This document shows positions 1-9,313 of a stretch of 64,000 nt of DNA, in pieces. The notes below the pieces were generated by a model. It ran no database searches. It was not told where the DNA came from and worked only from the letters and a program-made list of their open reading frames with translations. This stretch comes from Caballeronia grimmiae (lineage in GTDB: Bacteria > Pseudomonadota > Gammaproteobacteria > Burkholderiales > Burkholderiaceae): NCBI RefSeq assembly GCF_000698555.1, contig NZ_JFHE01000014.1:62001-126000 (forward strand), in the 5' to 3' direction. Made by a program: the position numbers and the translations under genes. Positions within the stretch are counted from its first letter, which is position 1, and each line of letters begins with the position of its first letter.

Positions 1-2427
1 ATCTACATCAAGGACGTCGCGCATGTCCGCGACGGCTTCCAGCCGCAGACCAACATCGTGCGCGTCGACGGCACGCGCGCATCGCTTCTGACGATCAACA
101 AGAGCGGCAACGCATCGACGCTCGATATCGTTGCGCGCGTGAAGAATCTTCTGCCCACCTTGCGCGGCATGGTGCCTGAATCGCTGAAGATCGAGCCGGT
201 CGCGGACCAGTCGTTGTTCGTGCGCGCATCGGTGTCCGGCGTGCTGCGCGAAGCGGTCATCGCAGCGGGACTGACCGCGCTGATGGTGCTGCTCTTTCTC
301 GGTAGCTGGCGCGCGACGCTCATCATCGCGATCTCCATTCCGCTATCGATGCTGACGTCGATCGTCGCGCTCTCCGCAATCGGCCAGACCATCAACATCA
401 TGACGCTGGGCGGTCTTGCGCTGGCCGTCGGCATTCTCGTCGACGATGCGACGGTCGCGATCGAGAACATCAGTCAGAATCTGGAACAGGGCAAGGAACT
501 CGAACAAGCCATTCTCGATGGCGCACAGCAGATTGCCGTGCCGACCCTCGTCTCGACGCTCTCCATCTGCATCGTATTCATTCCGATGTTCCTGCTCACC
601 GGCGTCGCGCATTATCTGTTCGTGCCGATGGCCGAGGCCGTCGTGTTCGCGATGCTCGCGTCGTACTTCTTCTCGCGCACGCTCATTCCGACGCTCGCAA
701 AGTATTTGCTGCGCCATCACGAACACATGGGCGGCGATGTCGAATCGATGAAGGGTTCGCGCAATCTCTTTGTGCGGATTCATCTGGGTTTCGAGCGGCG
801 TTTCGAAGCGGTGCGCGGCCGATATCGCGCTTTTCTCGAAGCGCGGCTCGCGCATCCGGGCGGCTTTGCATCGCTCTTTCTTGCGTGCTGTCTGCTCTCG
901 CTTGCGCTCGCGCCGTTCCTGGGACGCGACTTCTTTCCATCGGTCGATTCGGGCGTCATCGCGATGCACATGCGAACCAAGACAGGCACGCGCATCGAAG
1001 AGACGGCCGTGCTGACCGATCGCGTCGACAATCGCATACGCGAACTGATCCCTCGCAACGAGATTCGCTCGATCATCGACAACATGGGCTTGCCGGTATC
1101 GGGCATCAATCTCTCGTATAACAACACGGGCACCGTGAGCACCGCCGATGCGGACGTGCTCATCAGCCTCAACGAAGATCATGCGCCGACCGATGACTAT
1201 ATCCGCATGCTGAGAAAGCGCTTGCCGCAAGAGTTTCCCGGCGTGACGTTCTCATTCTTGCCCGCCGATATCACGAGCCAGATCCTCAACTTCGGCTTGC
1301 CCGCGCCGATCGATATCGCGATCACCGGGCGCGACGTGCGCGGCAACCGCGACTTCGCGAATCATTTGCTCGAGAAGATACGTCGCGTCCCCGGTCTCGT
1401 CGATGCACGCATTCAGCAGCCCTCCGATCTTCCATCGATCAATGTCGAAGTCGATCGCACGAAAGCGTTGCAAGCGGGATTCACACAGCGCGACGTTGCG
1501 AACAATCTGCTCATCACGCTGTCGGGAAGCCAGCAAACGACGCCGACGTTCTGGCTCAATCCGGTCAATGGCGTGAGCTACAACGTGATCACGACCGCGC
1601 CGCAATACGACATGAATTCACTGCAATCGGTGGCCAATATTCCGGTGACGTCGGCGAGCGGCAAGACGAATATTCTCGGTGCGCTGGCCTCGCTTTCGCG
1701 CAGCTCGCGCGATGCAGTCGTCTATCACTACAACGCGCAGACCACCATCAATCTCTATGCGACCACGGAACGCCGCGATCTCGGTGCCGTATCCGACGAC
1801 GTGCAACGCATCATCGATGAATCGCGCGGACAATTGCCGAAGGGCTCGTCCATCGATATACGCGGTCAGGTCGAAACGATGAACACGTCGTTCTCCGGTC
1901 TCAGGCTCGGGCTGATTCTCGCTGTCGTGCTCGTGTATCTGCTGATTGTCGTGAACTTCCAGTCGTGGCTAGATCCGTTCATCATCATCACCGCGTTGCC
2001 GGGCGCGCTCGCGGGCATCGTGTGGATGCTGTTCCTCACGCATACGACGCTGTCGATTCCCGCGCTCACCGGCGCCATCATGTGTATCGGCATTGCGACC
2101 GCCAACAGCATTCTCGTCGTGAGCTTCGCGCGTTCCGCGCTCGACGAGCATGGCGATGCCCTGCGTTCCGCGCTCGAAGCGGGCTATACGCGGTTCCGTC
2201 CCGTGCTGATGACCGCACTCGCGATGATGATCGGCATGGTGCCGATGGCGATCGGTCTCGGCGAAGGCGGCGAGCAGAATGCGCCGCTCGGGCGCGCGGT
2301 GATCGGCGGGCTGTTGGTCGGCACCGTGGCGACGCTGTTCTTCGTGCCCGTCGTGTTTTCGATGGTCTACAAGCGCATCGAGGCACGCAAGGAACGCGAC
2401 GCAGGCATGCAGAAAGCACATTCCTGA
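1..2427 (+). CDS. RND efflux permease, HAE1 type (5' partial)
   Basis: Inner-membrane proton-driven pump subunit of a tripartite efflux system. The frame is open from base 1, so about 230 N-terminal residues lie outside the window; 808 residues remain against about 1,030-1,050 for the family. The TM4 motif GILVDDATVAIEN (bases about 427-465) keeps the paired aspartates of the proton relay, and the late TM segments with RFRPVLMTAL match AcrB-like proteins. The TM10 lysine of AcrB (K940, in GLSAKNAIL) is replaced by alanine here (GIATANSIL, bases about 2089-2115). It is followed 15 bp later by the adaptor gene and then the outer-membrane factor, a complete efflux operon. Substrate cannot be told from sequence. 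Confidence 0.96.
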   Translation: MYIKDVAHVRDGFQPQTNIVRVDGTRASLLTINKSGNASTLDIVARVKNLLPTLRGMVPESLKIEPVADQSLFVRASVSGVLREAVIAAGLTALMVLLFLGSWRATLIIAISIPLSMLTSIVALSAIGQTINIMTLGGLALAVGILVDDATVAIENISQNLEQGKELEQAILDGAQQIAVPTLVSTLSICIVFIPMFLLTGVAHYLFVPMAEAVVFAMLASYFFSRTLIPTLAKYLLRHHEHMGGDVESMKGSRNLFVRIHLGFERRFEAVRGRYRAFLEARLAHPGGFASLFLACCLLSLALAPFLGRDFFPSVDSGVIAMHMRTKTGTRIEETAVLTDRVDNRIRELIPRNEIRSIIDNMGLPVSGINLSYNNTGTVSTADADVLISLNEDHAPTDDYIRMLRKRLPQEFPGVTFSFLPADITSQILNFGLPAPIDIAITGRDVRGNRDFANHLLEKIRRVPGLVDARIQQPSDLPSINVEVDRTKALQAGFTQRDVANNLLITLSGSQQTTPTFWLNPVNGVSYNVITTAPQYDMNSLQSVANIPVTSASGKTNILGALASLSRSSRDAVVYHYNAQTTINLYATTERRDLGAVSDDVQRIIDESRGQLPKGSSIDIRGQVETMNTSFSGLRLGLILAVVLVYLLIVVNFQSWLDPFIIITALPGALAGIVWMLFLTHTTLSIPALTGAIMCIGIATANSILVVSFARSALDEHGDALRSALEAGYTRFRPVLMTALAMMIGMVPMAIGLGEGGEQNAPLGRAVIGGLLVGTVATLFFVPVVFSMVYKRIEARKERDAGMQKAHS

Positions 2428-2442
2428 ACAGACGGAGCATGA

Positions 2443-3624
2443 ATGGAAGAGCAGTTGACGCAACGTTCGGCGACCGGCAGGCGAGGACGCCTGTGGCTCG
2501 CGATCGCGCTGTTGATCGTGGCCGGCATCGTCGCACAGGGCATCTGGTCGCGCCATGCCGAGCACGCGGAACTTCAACGCGATGCCGCCGAGCACGGCAT
2601 GCTGACAGTCGAAGTCATCAAGCCCACGCAGATGAAGCCGACGCAGGACCTGTTGCTCGCCGGCGATATCCGCGCGTTTTCCGATGCGCCGATCTTCGCG
2701 CGCACCAGCGGTTATCTGAAGCGCTGGACCGTGGACATCGGCAGCAAGGTGAAGAAAGGTCAGTTGCTCGCGGAGATCGATGCACCCGAGACCAACGATC
2801 AGTTGCGTCAGGCGCGCGCCGATGCGCAGACCGCTCGGGCGAACTATCTGCTCGCTAAAAGCACGGCGGAACGCTGGGCGCAGATGGCGAAGAACAATTC
2901 GGTATCGCGTCAGGAAACCGATGAGAAGAACGGCGACATGCTCGCAAAAGAGGCGTCGCTGAATGCGGCGCAGGCGAACGTGTCGCGGCTCGAACAGCTC
3001 GTCTCGTTTCAGAAGATCTATGCGCCGTTCGATGGCGTCGTCACCGCGCGCAACACGGATGTCGGCCAGTTGATCGATGCGGGCAGCGGCGCGGCGGGCC
3101 GCGAGCTGTTCCATGTTCAGGACGCCGCGACGCTGCGTGTATTCGTCGATGTGCCTCAGACGTATGCGCGCATGGTGACGGTCGGCATGCCGGCGGAATT
3201 GCTGCTGAACGAGGATCGCAATCGCAAGTTCGAAGGCGTGACGGTGCGCACGGCCGGTGCGGTCGATCCGGTTGCACGCACCATGCGCGTCGAGGTCGAC
3301 GTGAAGAATCCGACCGGCGAACTGCTCGCGGGCGCTTATGCGCAAGTGCGTTTTCATTTGACGAGCGCGACGGCGTCTTACACCTTGCCCGGCAATGCGC
3401 TGTTGTTCAGGCCGGATGGCGTGCATGCGGCGAGCGTCGATGCGAACAATCGCGTGAAGCTGCTGCCCATTACACTTGGCACCGACTACGGCACGCGCGT
3501 GTCGATCGTATCGGGATTGAAGGGCGATGAGCGCGTAATCGTGAATCCTCCGGACTCCATCGTCGATGGTGCAACGGTGCGCATCGGGCAGGCGCATGTG
3601 AAGAAGAGCGGTCAGGCATCATGA
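2443..3624 (+). CDS. RND efflux membrane-fusion (periplasmic adaptor) protein
   Basis: A 393-residue HlyD/AcrA-type adaptor bridging the permease and the outer-membrane channel. One N-terminal membrane anchor (about residues 19-37) has no lipobox. It is followed by a biotinyl-lipoyl-like half motif (GDIRAFSDAPIFARTSGYL, KKGQLLAEID), a coiled-coil hairpin (about residues 105-180), the second lipoyl half (IYAPFDGVVTARN) and beta-barrel/membrane-proximal domains. The 15-bp gap after the permease and the ATGA overlap with the next gene indicate one transcript and translational coupling. Confidence 0.95.
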   Translation: MEEQLTQRSATGRRGRLWLAIALLIVAGIVAQGIWSRHAEHAELQRDAAEHGMLTVEVIKPTQMKPTQDLLLAGDIRAFSDAPIFARTSGYLKRWTVDIGSKVKKGQLLAEIDAPETNDQLRQARADAQTARANYLLAKSTAERWAQMAKNNSVSRQETDEKNGDMLAKEASLNAAQANVSRLEQLVSFQKIYAPFDGVVTARNTDVGQLIDAGSGAAGRELFHVQDAATLRVFVDVPQTYARMVTVGMPAELLLNEDRNRKFEGVTVRTAGAVDPVARTMRVEVDVKNPTGELLAGAYAQVRFHLTSATASYTLPGNALLFRPDGVHAASVDANNRVKLLPITLGTDYGTRVSIVSGLKGDERVIVNPPDSIVDGATVRIGQAHVKKSGQAS

Positions 3625-5117
3625 AGCGCATGCATGCGGGCTTCACGCTGTCGCTGTTGTCCATGACGATGGCCGCCTGCACGGTCGGTCCCGATTATGT
3701 GCGGCCCGATGTGACGACGCCGGCTTCGTTCAAGTCATCCATACCGGCGGATGTACCTGTATCGACGCAAGACTGGAAGCCTGCGCAACCTGCGGACGCG
3801 ATGCCGCGCGCACCGTGGTGGGAAGTCTATGGCGATCCGCAACTGAACGCGCTGGAAGAGCGCGTGGCCGCTTCGAATCAAACGGTGGCCGCCGCAGCCG
3901 CGCGTTATCGCGGCGCGCGTGCAGCGGTGCGTCAGGCGCGCTCGGCGTTCTTTCCGACCATCACGGCCAACGCGTCGTTCAACCAGTCGCGGGTATCGTC
4001 GAATGTGTCGTATCGATCGAGCGCGGGCGTGACCGTGCCGGACTATCTCGTCGAGGCGCAAATCTCATGGGAGCCGGACCTGTGGGGCCGCATTTCACGC
4101 GCGGTCGAAGGCGGGCAAGCGGAAGCGCAGGCGAGCGCGGCGGACCTGCAGAACGCGATCCTTTCGATGCAGGCGGAACTCGCCACCAACTACTTCGATC
4201 TGCGCGGCACGGTCGAAGACGAGCGCCTGCTCAAGGAGACGCTGCAAGCCTACGAAAAGGCGCTTGCATTGACGCGCGATCGCTTCGCGGGTGGTGTGGC
4301 GGCGGAATCCGATGTGGCGCAGGCGGAGGAGCAGTTGCGCGCAACGCAGGCGCAATTGATCGAGCTTGAAACCACGCACGCGAGTCTCGTCAATGCGATC
4401 GCGATTCTCATCGGCGAGCCGCCTTCGACCTTTGCACTCGATGTCGCGCCGCTCGATGCGGATCATGTGCCGCATCCCAGCGCGGCGCTTGCCGCGTTGC
4501 CGCTGTCGGTGCCGTCGGCGTTGCTGGAGCGCCGCCCCGATGTGGCAGCGGCCGAACGGCGCATCGCTCAGGCGAATGCGCGCGTCGGCGTCGCAACGGC
4601 TGCATTCTTTCCAAACCTGTTGCTGGCCGCGACCGGCGGTCTCGAAGCGACGCGCTTCAGTTCATGGCTGATGGCGCCGAGCCGCTTCTGGTCGCTCGGG
4701 CCGCAACTCGCGTTCACGGCGCTCGACTTTGGCGGCCGCGCGGCAGCCCGCGATGCGGCGCGTGCTGCATATGACGAGAGCGTCGCGGATTATCGGCAGA
4801 CGGTGCTGACCGCGTTCGGCCAGGTCGAAGACAACCTGAATGCGCTGGACGTGCTGCGTCGCGAAGGCGAAGCGCAATCGCAAGCCGTCGATGCCGCGAA
4901 GCGCGCGCTCGACAAGATCGGCAATCGCTATGAAAACGGAGCGATCACGTATCTCAACGTTGTCGTGACGCAGGCCACCGTGCTGTCGGATCAGCGCGCG
5001 GCGGTACGTATCCAGCAGCGCAGAATGGCTGCGAGCGTTGCGCTGGTGAAGGCGTTGGGCGGGGGATGGAGCGCGGACAGCCTGCCTCGCGCCGATGAAG
5101 TATCGGCGCGAGAGTAA
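3621..5117 (+). CDS. RND efflux outer-membrane factor, NodT-family lipoprotein
   Basis: A TolC-like outer-membrane channel of 498 residues. The signal peptide ends in a lipobox (SMTMAAC, Cys at about residue 20) followed by TVGPDYVRP, the typical NodT-family start. Two OEP repeats follow (about residues 75-265 and 290-480), with the conserved LLERRPDVAAAERRIAQANA segment between them. It overlaps the adaptor gene by 4 bp (ATGA). It ends 15 bp before the converging methyltransferase gene, with no obvious terminator between. Confidence 0.95.
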   Translation: MKRMHAGFTLSLLSMTMAACTVGPDYVRPDVTTPASFKSSIPADVPVSTQDWKPAQPADAMPRAPWWEVYGDPQLNALEERVAASNQTVAAAAARYRGARAAVRQARSAFFPTITANASFNQSRVSSNVSYRSSAGVTVPDYLVEAQISWEPDLWGRISRAVEGGQAEAQASAADLQNAILSMQAELATNYFDLRGTVEDERLLKETLQAYEKALALTRDRFAGGVAAESDVAQAEEQLRATQAQLIELETTHASLVNAIAILIGEPPSTFALDVAPLDADHVPHPSAALAALPLSVPSALLERRPDVAAAERRIAQANARVGVATAAFFPNLLLAATGGLEATRFSSWLMAPSRFWSLGPQLAFTALDFGGRAAARDAARAAYDESVADYRQTVLTAFGQVEDNLNALDVLRREGEAQSQAVDAAKRALDKIGNRYENGAITYLNVVVTQATVLSDQRAAVRIQQRRMAASVALVKALGGGWSADSLPRADEVSARE

Positions 5118-5132
5118 AGCATTGCGGTGCGG

Positions 5133-5822
5133 TCAGGCGCGTTTGCGTGGCCGGCAAATCATGAAGTATTGCGAACTAATCCACCACGGCGCATGCGGGA
5201 CGGGGCTCACGTGTACGGCTTCGATGGCGAAGCGTTCGCCGACGATCGCGCGCAGCTCGCGAAAATCGAAGCCTTTATGCGTGGTGCGCGGATTCTCGGG
5301 TCGTTGCACGCGAATGCCGACCATCGACTTCAGCACTTCGGCGGGCGAGTACTCGGACTTCAGCGAGCGGCTGCGAATCATCCAGTTCGATACTTTCGGC
5401 GCGATCGCGAGACCGTACATGATCGGCACGGAGATCAGCAGCGCGCCATGCGGCTTGAGAATGCGCATTGCGTCGTCGAGCAGGGCGTCGAGTTCGCTTT
5501 CGTACAGATGCTCGCAGACTTCGAACGAGGTCAGCACGTCGACACTGTGCGGTGCCACGCCATCGAGCGATTCCGCGTAACGGACTTCAGGAAACGTCGG
5601 CGCCATGAACTTGTCGTGACCGATGAGCGTGATATCGGGCCGCGCTTCGCCGAGCTTATGCAGAAAGAGCCCCGGACCCGCGCCGAAATCGACGACCGTG
5701 CCGCGCATCGGGCAGAGGCCGGTGACGAGATCGGTCGCCATCGTCATTCGCGTGCGGTGCGCAAAACGCGCGAGCGGATTGCCGGAATTGACGGTCTGTT
5801 CTGCGTATGAAATCTCGCGCAT
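5133..5822 (-). CDS. Class I SAM-dependent methyltransferase
   Basis: A 229-residue Methyltransf_11-like protein. The glycine-rich SAM motif VVDFGAGPGLFLHKLG lies at residues 43-58. The acidic motif after strand 2 (LIGHDKF, residues 66-72) and the post-II segment SVDVLTSFEVCEHL (93-106) are present. The C-terminal part PHAPWWISSQYFMICRPRKR is typical of cytosolic small-molecule or envelope-sugar methyltransferases. The substrate is unknown. It stands alone, converging on the efflux operon. Confidence 0.88.
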   Translation of the reverse strand: MREISYAEQTVNSGNPLARFAHRTRMTMATDLVTGLCPMRGTVVDFGAGPGLFLHKLGEARPDITLIGHDKFMAPTFPEVRYAESLDGVAPHSVDVLTSFEVCEHLYESELDALLDDAMRILKPHGALLISVPIMYGLAIAPKVSNWMIRSRSLKSEYSPAEVLKSMVGIRVQRPENPRTTHKGFDFRELRAIVGERFAIEAVHVSPVPHAPWWISSQYFMICRPRKRA

Positions 5823-5992
5823 TCGAAGTCCCCTGTTTTTTATTGACTCGTGATCGAATGATCTTTTTTCTGGCCGTTTTCGACGATATTGCAGCGACGC
5901 ACAGTGCCGCGCAATCGCCGTCGGTAGGCGTTGCCCGCCTAACTTCTGCCGGTGTCCGCCATCACGGTGTTCGTCTCAAGGGGATATCGACG

Positions 5993-6625
5993 TTATAGCA
6001 AGAGCCACACGCCGCACGCGATGAGGGCCACACTCCATAGCCAATCGACGTTGATCCAGCCGCTTCGCAGGAAGGCGAGGCCTGTGCGTTCGTGCACTGA
6101 CATCGCAAAGAGAGAGATGCCGGCGATGACGGCGAGCATCGCGACCGTATGCACCGACAGGGCAACCGCGCCTGCTTCGAACGCCCCAGCAGATGATTTA
6201 TTCGTCGCACTGCCGCAGAATGGCAATAGCGCCGGAACGAGCATGAAGCCCGCGCCGTGTGCGCTCGACATCACGAACGACCACAGCGCGAGGCCGGCCA
6301 GCCCGGTGCGCATGCCGACCGCCGGACGGCCGCGGTGCCCGCGCCACGCACGCCATGCGCCCCAGCCGATCAGCAGCACGCCGGAGCCGCGCGCAAGCGT
6401 CTCGTGACTGACGAACGATCCCAGCGTGAGCACGCCCGCCAGGACGAGCGCAACGGATAGCGCATGCCCCAATGCGATCGGCACGAGCGATAGCAGCACC
6501 ACGCGCTTGCTATGCGCATAGAGTCCGAGGGCGAGCGCGAAGAGCCATCCCATGGCGGGATTGACGCCATGAAACGCACCAAGGCCCGCGGCGGTAATCC
6601 AGAGCGCGGGCGTGCCGGTATTCAT
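5993..6625 (-). CDS. Multi-pass inner-membrane protein downstream of SBP56
   Basis: A 210-residue protein with about six hydrophobic segments. Polar motifs sit inside or next to them: GAFHGVNPAMGW (residues about 16-27), ALGHALSVAL (about 52-61) and SSAHGAGFMLVPALLP (about 120-135). The histidine-containing motifs in otherwise greasy helices recall NicO/TauE-type metal or sulfur-compound exporters, but that is only a resemblance. It lies 22 bp downstream of the SBP56 gene on the same strand, so the two are probably co-transcribed and functionally linked. Confidence 0.8.
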   Translation of the reverse strand: MNTGTPALWITAAGLGAFHGVNPAMGWLFALALGLYAHSKRVVLLSLVPIALGHALSVALVLAGVLTLGSFVSHETLARGSGVLLIGWGAWRAWRGHRGRPAVGMRTGLAGLALWSFVMSSAHGAGFMLVPALLPFCGSATNKSSAGAFEAGAVALSVHTVAMLAVIAGISLFAMSVHERTGLAFLRSGWINVDWLWSVALIACGVWLLL

Positions 6626-6647
6626 GTGTCCACGCTCGTCGAAGGCA

Positions 6648-8042
6648 TCACGGATAGCAATATGAATCCGACGAGCAATCGCCGCCTTGCAGCCGTATCT
6701 GATGCGGGCGATGCCCCTTCGGCCAGTCGATGAAGAAGCGTTCGTCGATGCTCAGGCCTCCGTCCGCGCCAGCGTCGAGCTTCACCATCCAGCCATTGAT
6801 GCCTTCGGGATAAAACTGCGAATCCACCGCACTGTATAGCGAATTCGTGAAGTACACGCGGCGTCCGTCGCGGCTGACTTCGACCATCTGCGGGCCTCCA
6901 TTCAAGTGGCCGTTGCTTGCGCCTGCGTGCGTCGCGCGGGCGACTACGCCGCCGATGCGAACCTTGCCCGCGAGCTTCGGTGCAAAAGGATCGGAGACGT
7001 CGTATTGCAGCATGTCTCCGGTGCCCCAGCACGATACGTAGAGGAAGCGATCATCCATCGACAGGTCGATGTCTGACACCAGCGGCGGCACTGCGCCAAA
7101 GCCCTGCAATAGCGGCGGCAGCACCGAGGCGTCGGCGGGTTCGGCGGGAATGTCGATCACTTTCTTCACGGCCCACTTGTCCTTGTCGCGATACCACGTC
7201 CAGATGGACGACGACAGATCCTTCAGGCTGATCACGCAATTGACGAAGCCATAAGCCTTCGTCGGATCATGTGCGGGACGCAGCTCGAACACGAGTTGAT
7301 ACTCATCGCCGAAGTCGATCTCCTGCACATGCTTGCGCTTCGTCAGGTCCCAGAAATGCAGCTTGCGCCCGTACTTCGCGCCGAGCAGCAGTTCGGGCAC
7401 GAGTCCTTCTTCGAAGGTATCGGGCGTGCCCCATTCGCTCGTGACCATCGTGTCGTAACCGAGATGCCACCAGGCGTCGTATGCAAGCTGCTGCGGCCCG
7501 CGATCGACTTCCCAGCGGCCAAGCGGATCGAAGCTCTGTTGATCGAGCATCAGCACGCCGCCAGGCGCCTTGCCTTCCGCATTGCCGAGCGCGCTGACAT
7601 AGATGCCGCCGGGGCCGCAATGAACGGTGTGCGGCCGCGTATAACCGGTCTTTTCCGCGAGTTCGGCAGCCTCGATCGTCTTCACGATGACCGGCTTTTT
7701 CGGATCGGGCTTCGTATCGACGATATGAATGCGCGACGAACGCAGCCCCGGCACGACGAGATAGCGCCGCTCCATATGCGGATGCGGCGCGTTCGGACAC
7801 AGACACGACGAGCACGCGTTCCAGCCGAAGTGATGCAGCTCGTCGCCAACATCGGGCATCGCCAGTTCGCCCACGATTTGCGCATAGTTCGGCGAGTCGG
7901 GATCGACATCGACGACGGCCAGCTTGTCTGGCGTCTTGCGCTCGGGGTCGAAGGTCGCGACATAGGCGAGCGTTTCGCGCGGCGCCTTCGCGGCGAGTCG
8001 CGGGGAAGGGTAGAAGCTCGGATCAGGTTTCCATGTCGCCAT
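6648..8042 (-). CDS. SBP56-family selenium-binding protein / methanethiol oxidase-like
   Basis: 464 residues from the ATG at 8042, which has a GGGAGA ribosome site 6 nt upstream; a longer frame exists but this start gives the family length. Family hallmarks are HHFGWNACSSCLCPN (the Cys-containing selenium/copper-binding segment), PHTVHCGPGGIYVSALG, FLYVSCWGTGDMLQYDVSDP and the C-terminal IDWPKGHRPHQIRLQGGD. Known bacterial members oxidise methanethiol to formaldehyde, sulfide and peroxide in a copper-dependent way. I infer, but cannot show, that activity here. It is probably co-transcribed with the following membrane protein. Confidence 0.93.
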   Translation of the reverse strand: MATWKPDPSFYPSPRLAAKAPRETLAYVATFDPERKTPDKLAVVDVDPDSPNYAQIVGELAMPDVGDELHHFGWNACSSCLCPNAPHPHMERRYLVVPGLRSSRIHIVDTKPDPKKPVIVKTIEAAELAEKTGYTRPHTVHCGPGGIYVSALGNAEGKAPGGVLMLDQQSFDPLGRWEVDRGPQQLAYDAWWHLGYDTMVTSEWGTPDTFEEGLVPELLLGAKYGRKLHFWDLTKRKHVQEIDFGDEYQLVFELRPAHDPTKAYGFVNCVISLKDLSSSIWTWYRDKDKWAVKKVIDIPAEPADASVLPPLLQGFGAVPPLVSDIDLSMDDRFLYVSCWGTGDMLQYDVSDPFAPKLAGKVRIGGVVARATHAGASNGHLNGGPQMVEVSRDGRRVYFTNSLYSAVDSQFYPEGINGWMVKLDAGADGGLSIDERFFIDWPKGHRPHQIRLQGGDCSSDSYCYP

Positions 8043-8215
8043 GTCGATTCTCCCAATGAGCGGTCCTTCTGCACTATAGGACACCCATCGGTCGAATGCG
8101 TCGGGCTGCTTATAAGGGATTACGCAATACAAATCGATTTACGGCGGAGTGCGCTTTGACGGCGCGAGAGCATCTACAATGAAAGCGTCGTCCTCTTGCC
8201 CTGAAGGAGGTTCCG

Positions 8216-8374
8216 ATGACCGAGCCGATGATTACCCTGATGGTCGGAGTCGTCGTGGTGCTATGCGCCATCGTGATTCTGGTCATGCATCGCAGGCACC
8301 CGCATATTCATCCACCGAAAGCGCGCTGGCTCGATACTCATCCGCCGCGTGACTGGCTGCATCACAGGCACTGA
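8216..8374 (+). CDS. 52-residue single-span membrane protein with His-rich tail
   Basis: A short gene opposite the SBP56 gene. A strong ribosome site (AAGGAGG) lies 5 nt before the ATG, and a good -10-like hexamer (TACAAT, 8175-8180) lies upstream. A rho-independent terminator follows 23 bp after the stop. The protein is MTEPMITLMVGVVVVLCAIV followed by a basic, His-rich tail (MHRRHPHIHPP, DWLHHRH), giving one TM helix (about residues 5-24) with a cytoplasmic histidine/proline tail. Nine of the last 28 residues are His. No family is recognised. The signals around it make this a convincing small gene. Confidence 0.78.
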   Translation: MTEPMITLMVGVVVVLCAIVILVMHRRHPHIHPPKARWLDTHPPRDWLHHRH

Positions 8375-8397
8375 ATGCGGTGGACCAAGCGGATATG

Positions 8398-8423
8398 ACG
8401 CCGGTTTTTACCGGCGTTTTTTT
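8398..8423 (+). terminator. Rho-independent terminator
   Basis: Stem ACGCCGG / CCGGCGT (8398-8404 and 8411-8417) with loop TTTTTA, followed by a run of T. It ends the transcript of the 52-residue membrane protein. Confidence 0.85.
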
Positions 8424-8427
8424 CGTT

Positions 8428-8745
8428 CTAGCGTCTTGGCCCTTTCATCGCTTCGGCTTCCATCGCAGCGTGCCATTCCTCGCTGTTCTCGATTGGATCG
8501 ATCCCTTCGTCGACGGACGCGGATGCGCGTTCGGCGAATGCGCGCGTTTCTCCGTCGGCCTCTTCATCCGATGCTTCGTCGCTGTCGGGTGGATCAAGCA
8601 TGTCGCGCAGCATGGCGGTCAGTTCGGGCGTATCCCACGGTTCGCCGCGCTGCTTCTTTTTCTTGATGTAATGCCTGACTTCGGCATCCTGCTCGGGTGT
8701 GAGCGGCAGGCCGCGAAACGTGCGCTTGGCGTCGGTGTCGGTCAT
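8428..8745 (-). CDS. Small acidic hypothetical protein
   Basis: A 105-residue soluble protein, MTDTDAKRTFRGLPLTPEQD onward. The start at 8745 has GGGAG 6 nt upstream. The N-terminal half holds a basic KKKKQRGEPWDTPEL stretch and a short amphipathic helix (TAMLRDML). The C-terminal half is very acidic (DSDEASDEEADGE). No enzyme motif is seen. It resembles small regulatory or nucleoid-associated proteins common in Burkholderia, with function unknown. It converges with the terminator of the gene to its left. Confidence 0.75.
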   Translation of the reverse strand: MTDTDAKRTFRGLPLTPEQDAEVRHYIKKKKQRGEPWDTPELTAMLRDMLDPPDSDEASDEEADGETRAFAERASASVDEGIDPIENSEEWHAAMEAEAMKGPRR

Positions 8746-8815
8746 CGGATGCTCCCTCGCTTGCAGCAACAAGCGTCCATAGTGTAGCGCCGTTCGATGC
8801 GTGCAACGCGATTCT

Positions 8816-9280
8816 TCAGAGCGGAGGCAGCCTGCGCTCGATGGGCGTCGTCTTCACGATGGCCGTGCTCGTCGCGGCGCGGTCGGTGACCTTCGCAAGG
8901 ATATCGTCGAGATGTTCGATGGAACGCAGATACAGGCGGCAGACGAAGCAGTCATCGCCCGTGACCTTCACGCATTCGACGAACTGGGGAATGCGCCGGA
9001 TCGCTTCCTCGACCAGATGCAACTGCCCCGGCAACGGCTGAACGCGCACGATGGCTTGCAGCGTATAACCGAGCGCGGCCGGATCGATCTGCACCGTGAA
9101 ACCGCGAATGACGCCTTGCGATTCGAGACGGCGGATGCGCTCGGCCGTGCTCGGCGCGGACAGTCCGATGCGCTTCGCGAGTTCGCTTACCGCGATGCGT
9201 CCGTCGCTTGCAAGCTCGCTGATCAGTTCGCGATCGATGGCGTCGATGGTCGTCTGCGATGCGTTAAGGTGCTTCGGCAT
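8816..9280 (-). CDS. Lrp/AsnC-family transcriptional regulator
   Basis: 154 residues. The N-terminal winged HTH (about residues 12-60) reads IDRELISELASDGRIAVSELAKRIGLSAPSTAERIRRLESQGVI. A RAM effector domain follows (about 68-150: VRVQPLPGQLHLVEEAIRRIPQFVECVKVTGDDCFVCRLYL). Family members sense amino acids or related metabolites. It is transcribed divergently from an EamA exporter across a 111-bp spacer with two inverted repeats, so it probably controls that exporter and itself. Confidence 0.95.
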   Translation of the reverse strand: MPKHLNASQTTIDAIDRELISELASDGRIAVSELAKRIGLSAPSTAERIRRLESQGVIRGFTVQIDPAALGYTLQAIVRVQPLPGQLHLVEEAIRRIPQFVECVKVTGDDCFVCRLYLRSIEHLDDILAKVTDRAATSTAIVKTTPIERRLPPL

Positions 9281-9313
9281 GAGGCCTTCGATAGCAAGAT
9301 GAAGAACGAAATG

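Noticed and set aside
8156..8180. TTGACG followed by TACAAT as a full promoter for the 52-residue gene
   Set aside because: The spacer is only 13 bp, too short for sigma-70; only the -10 was kept as suggestive.
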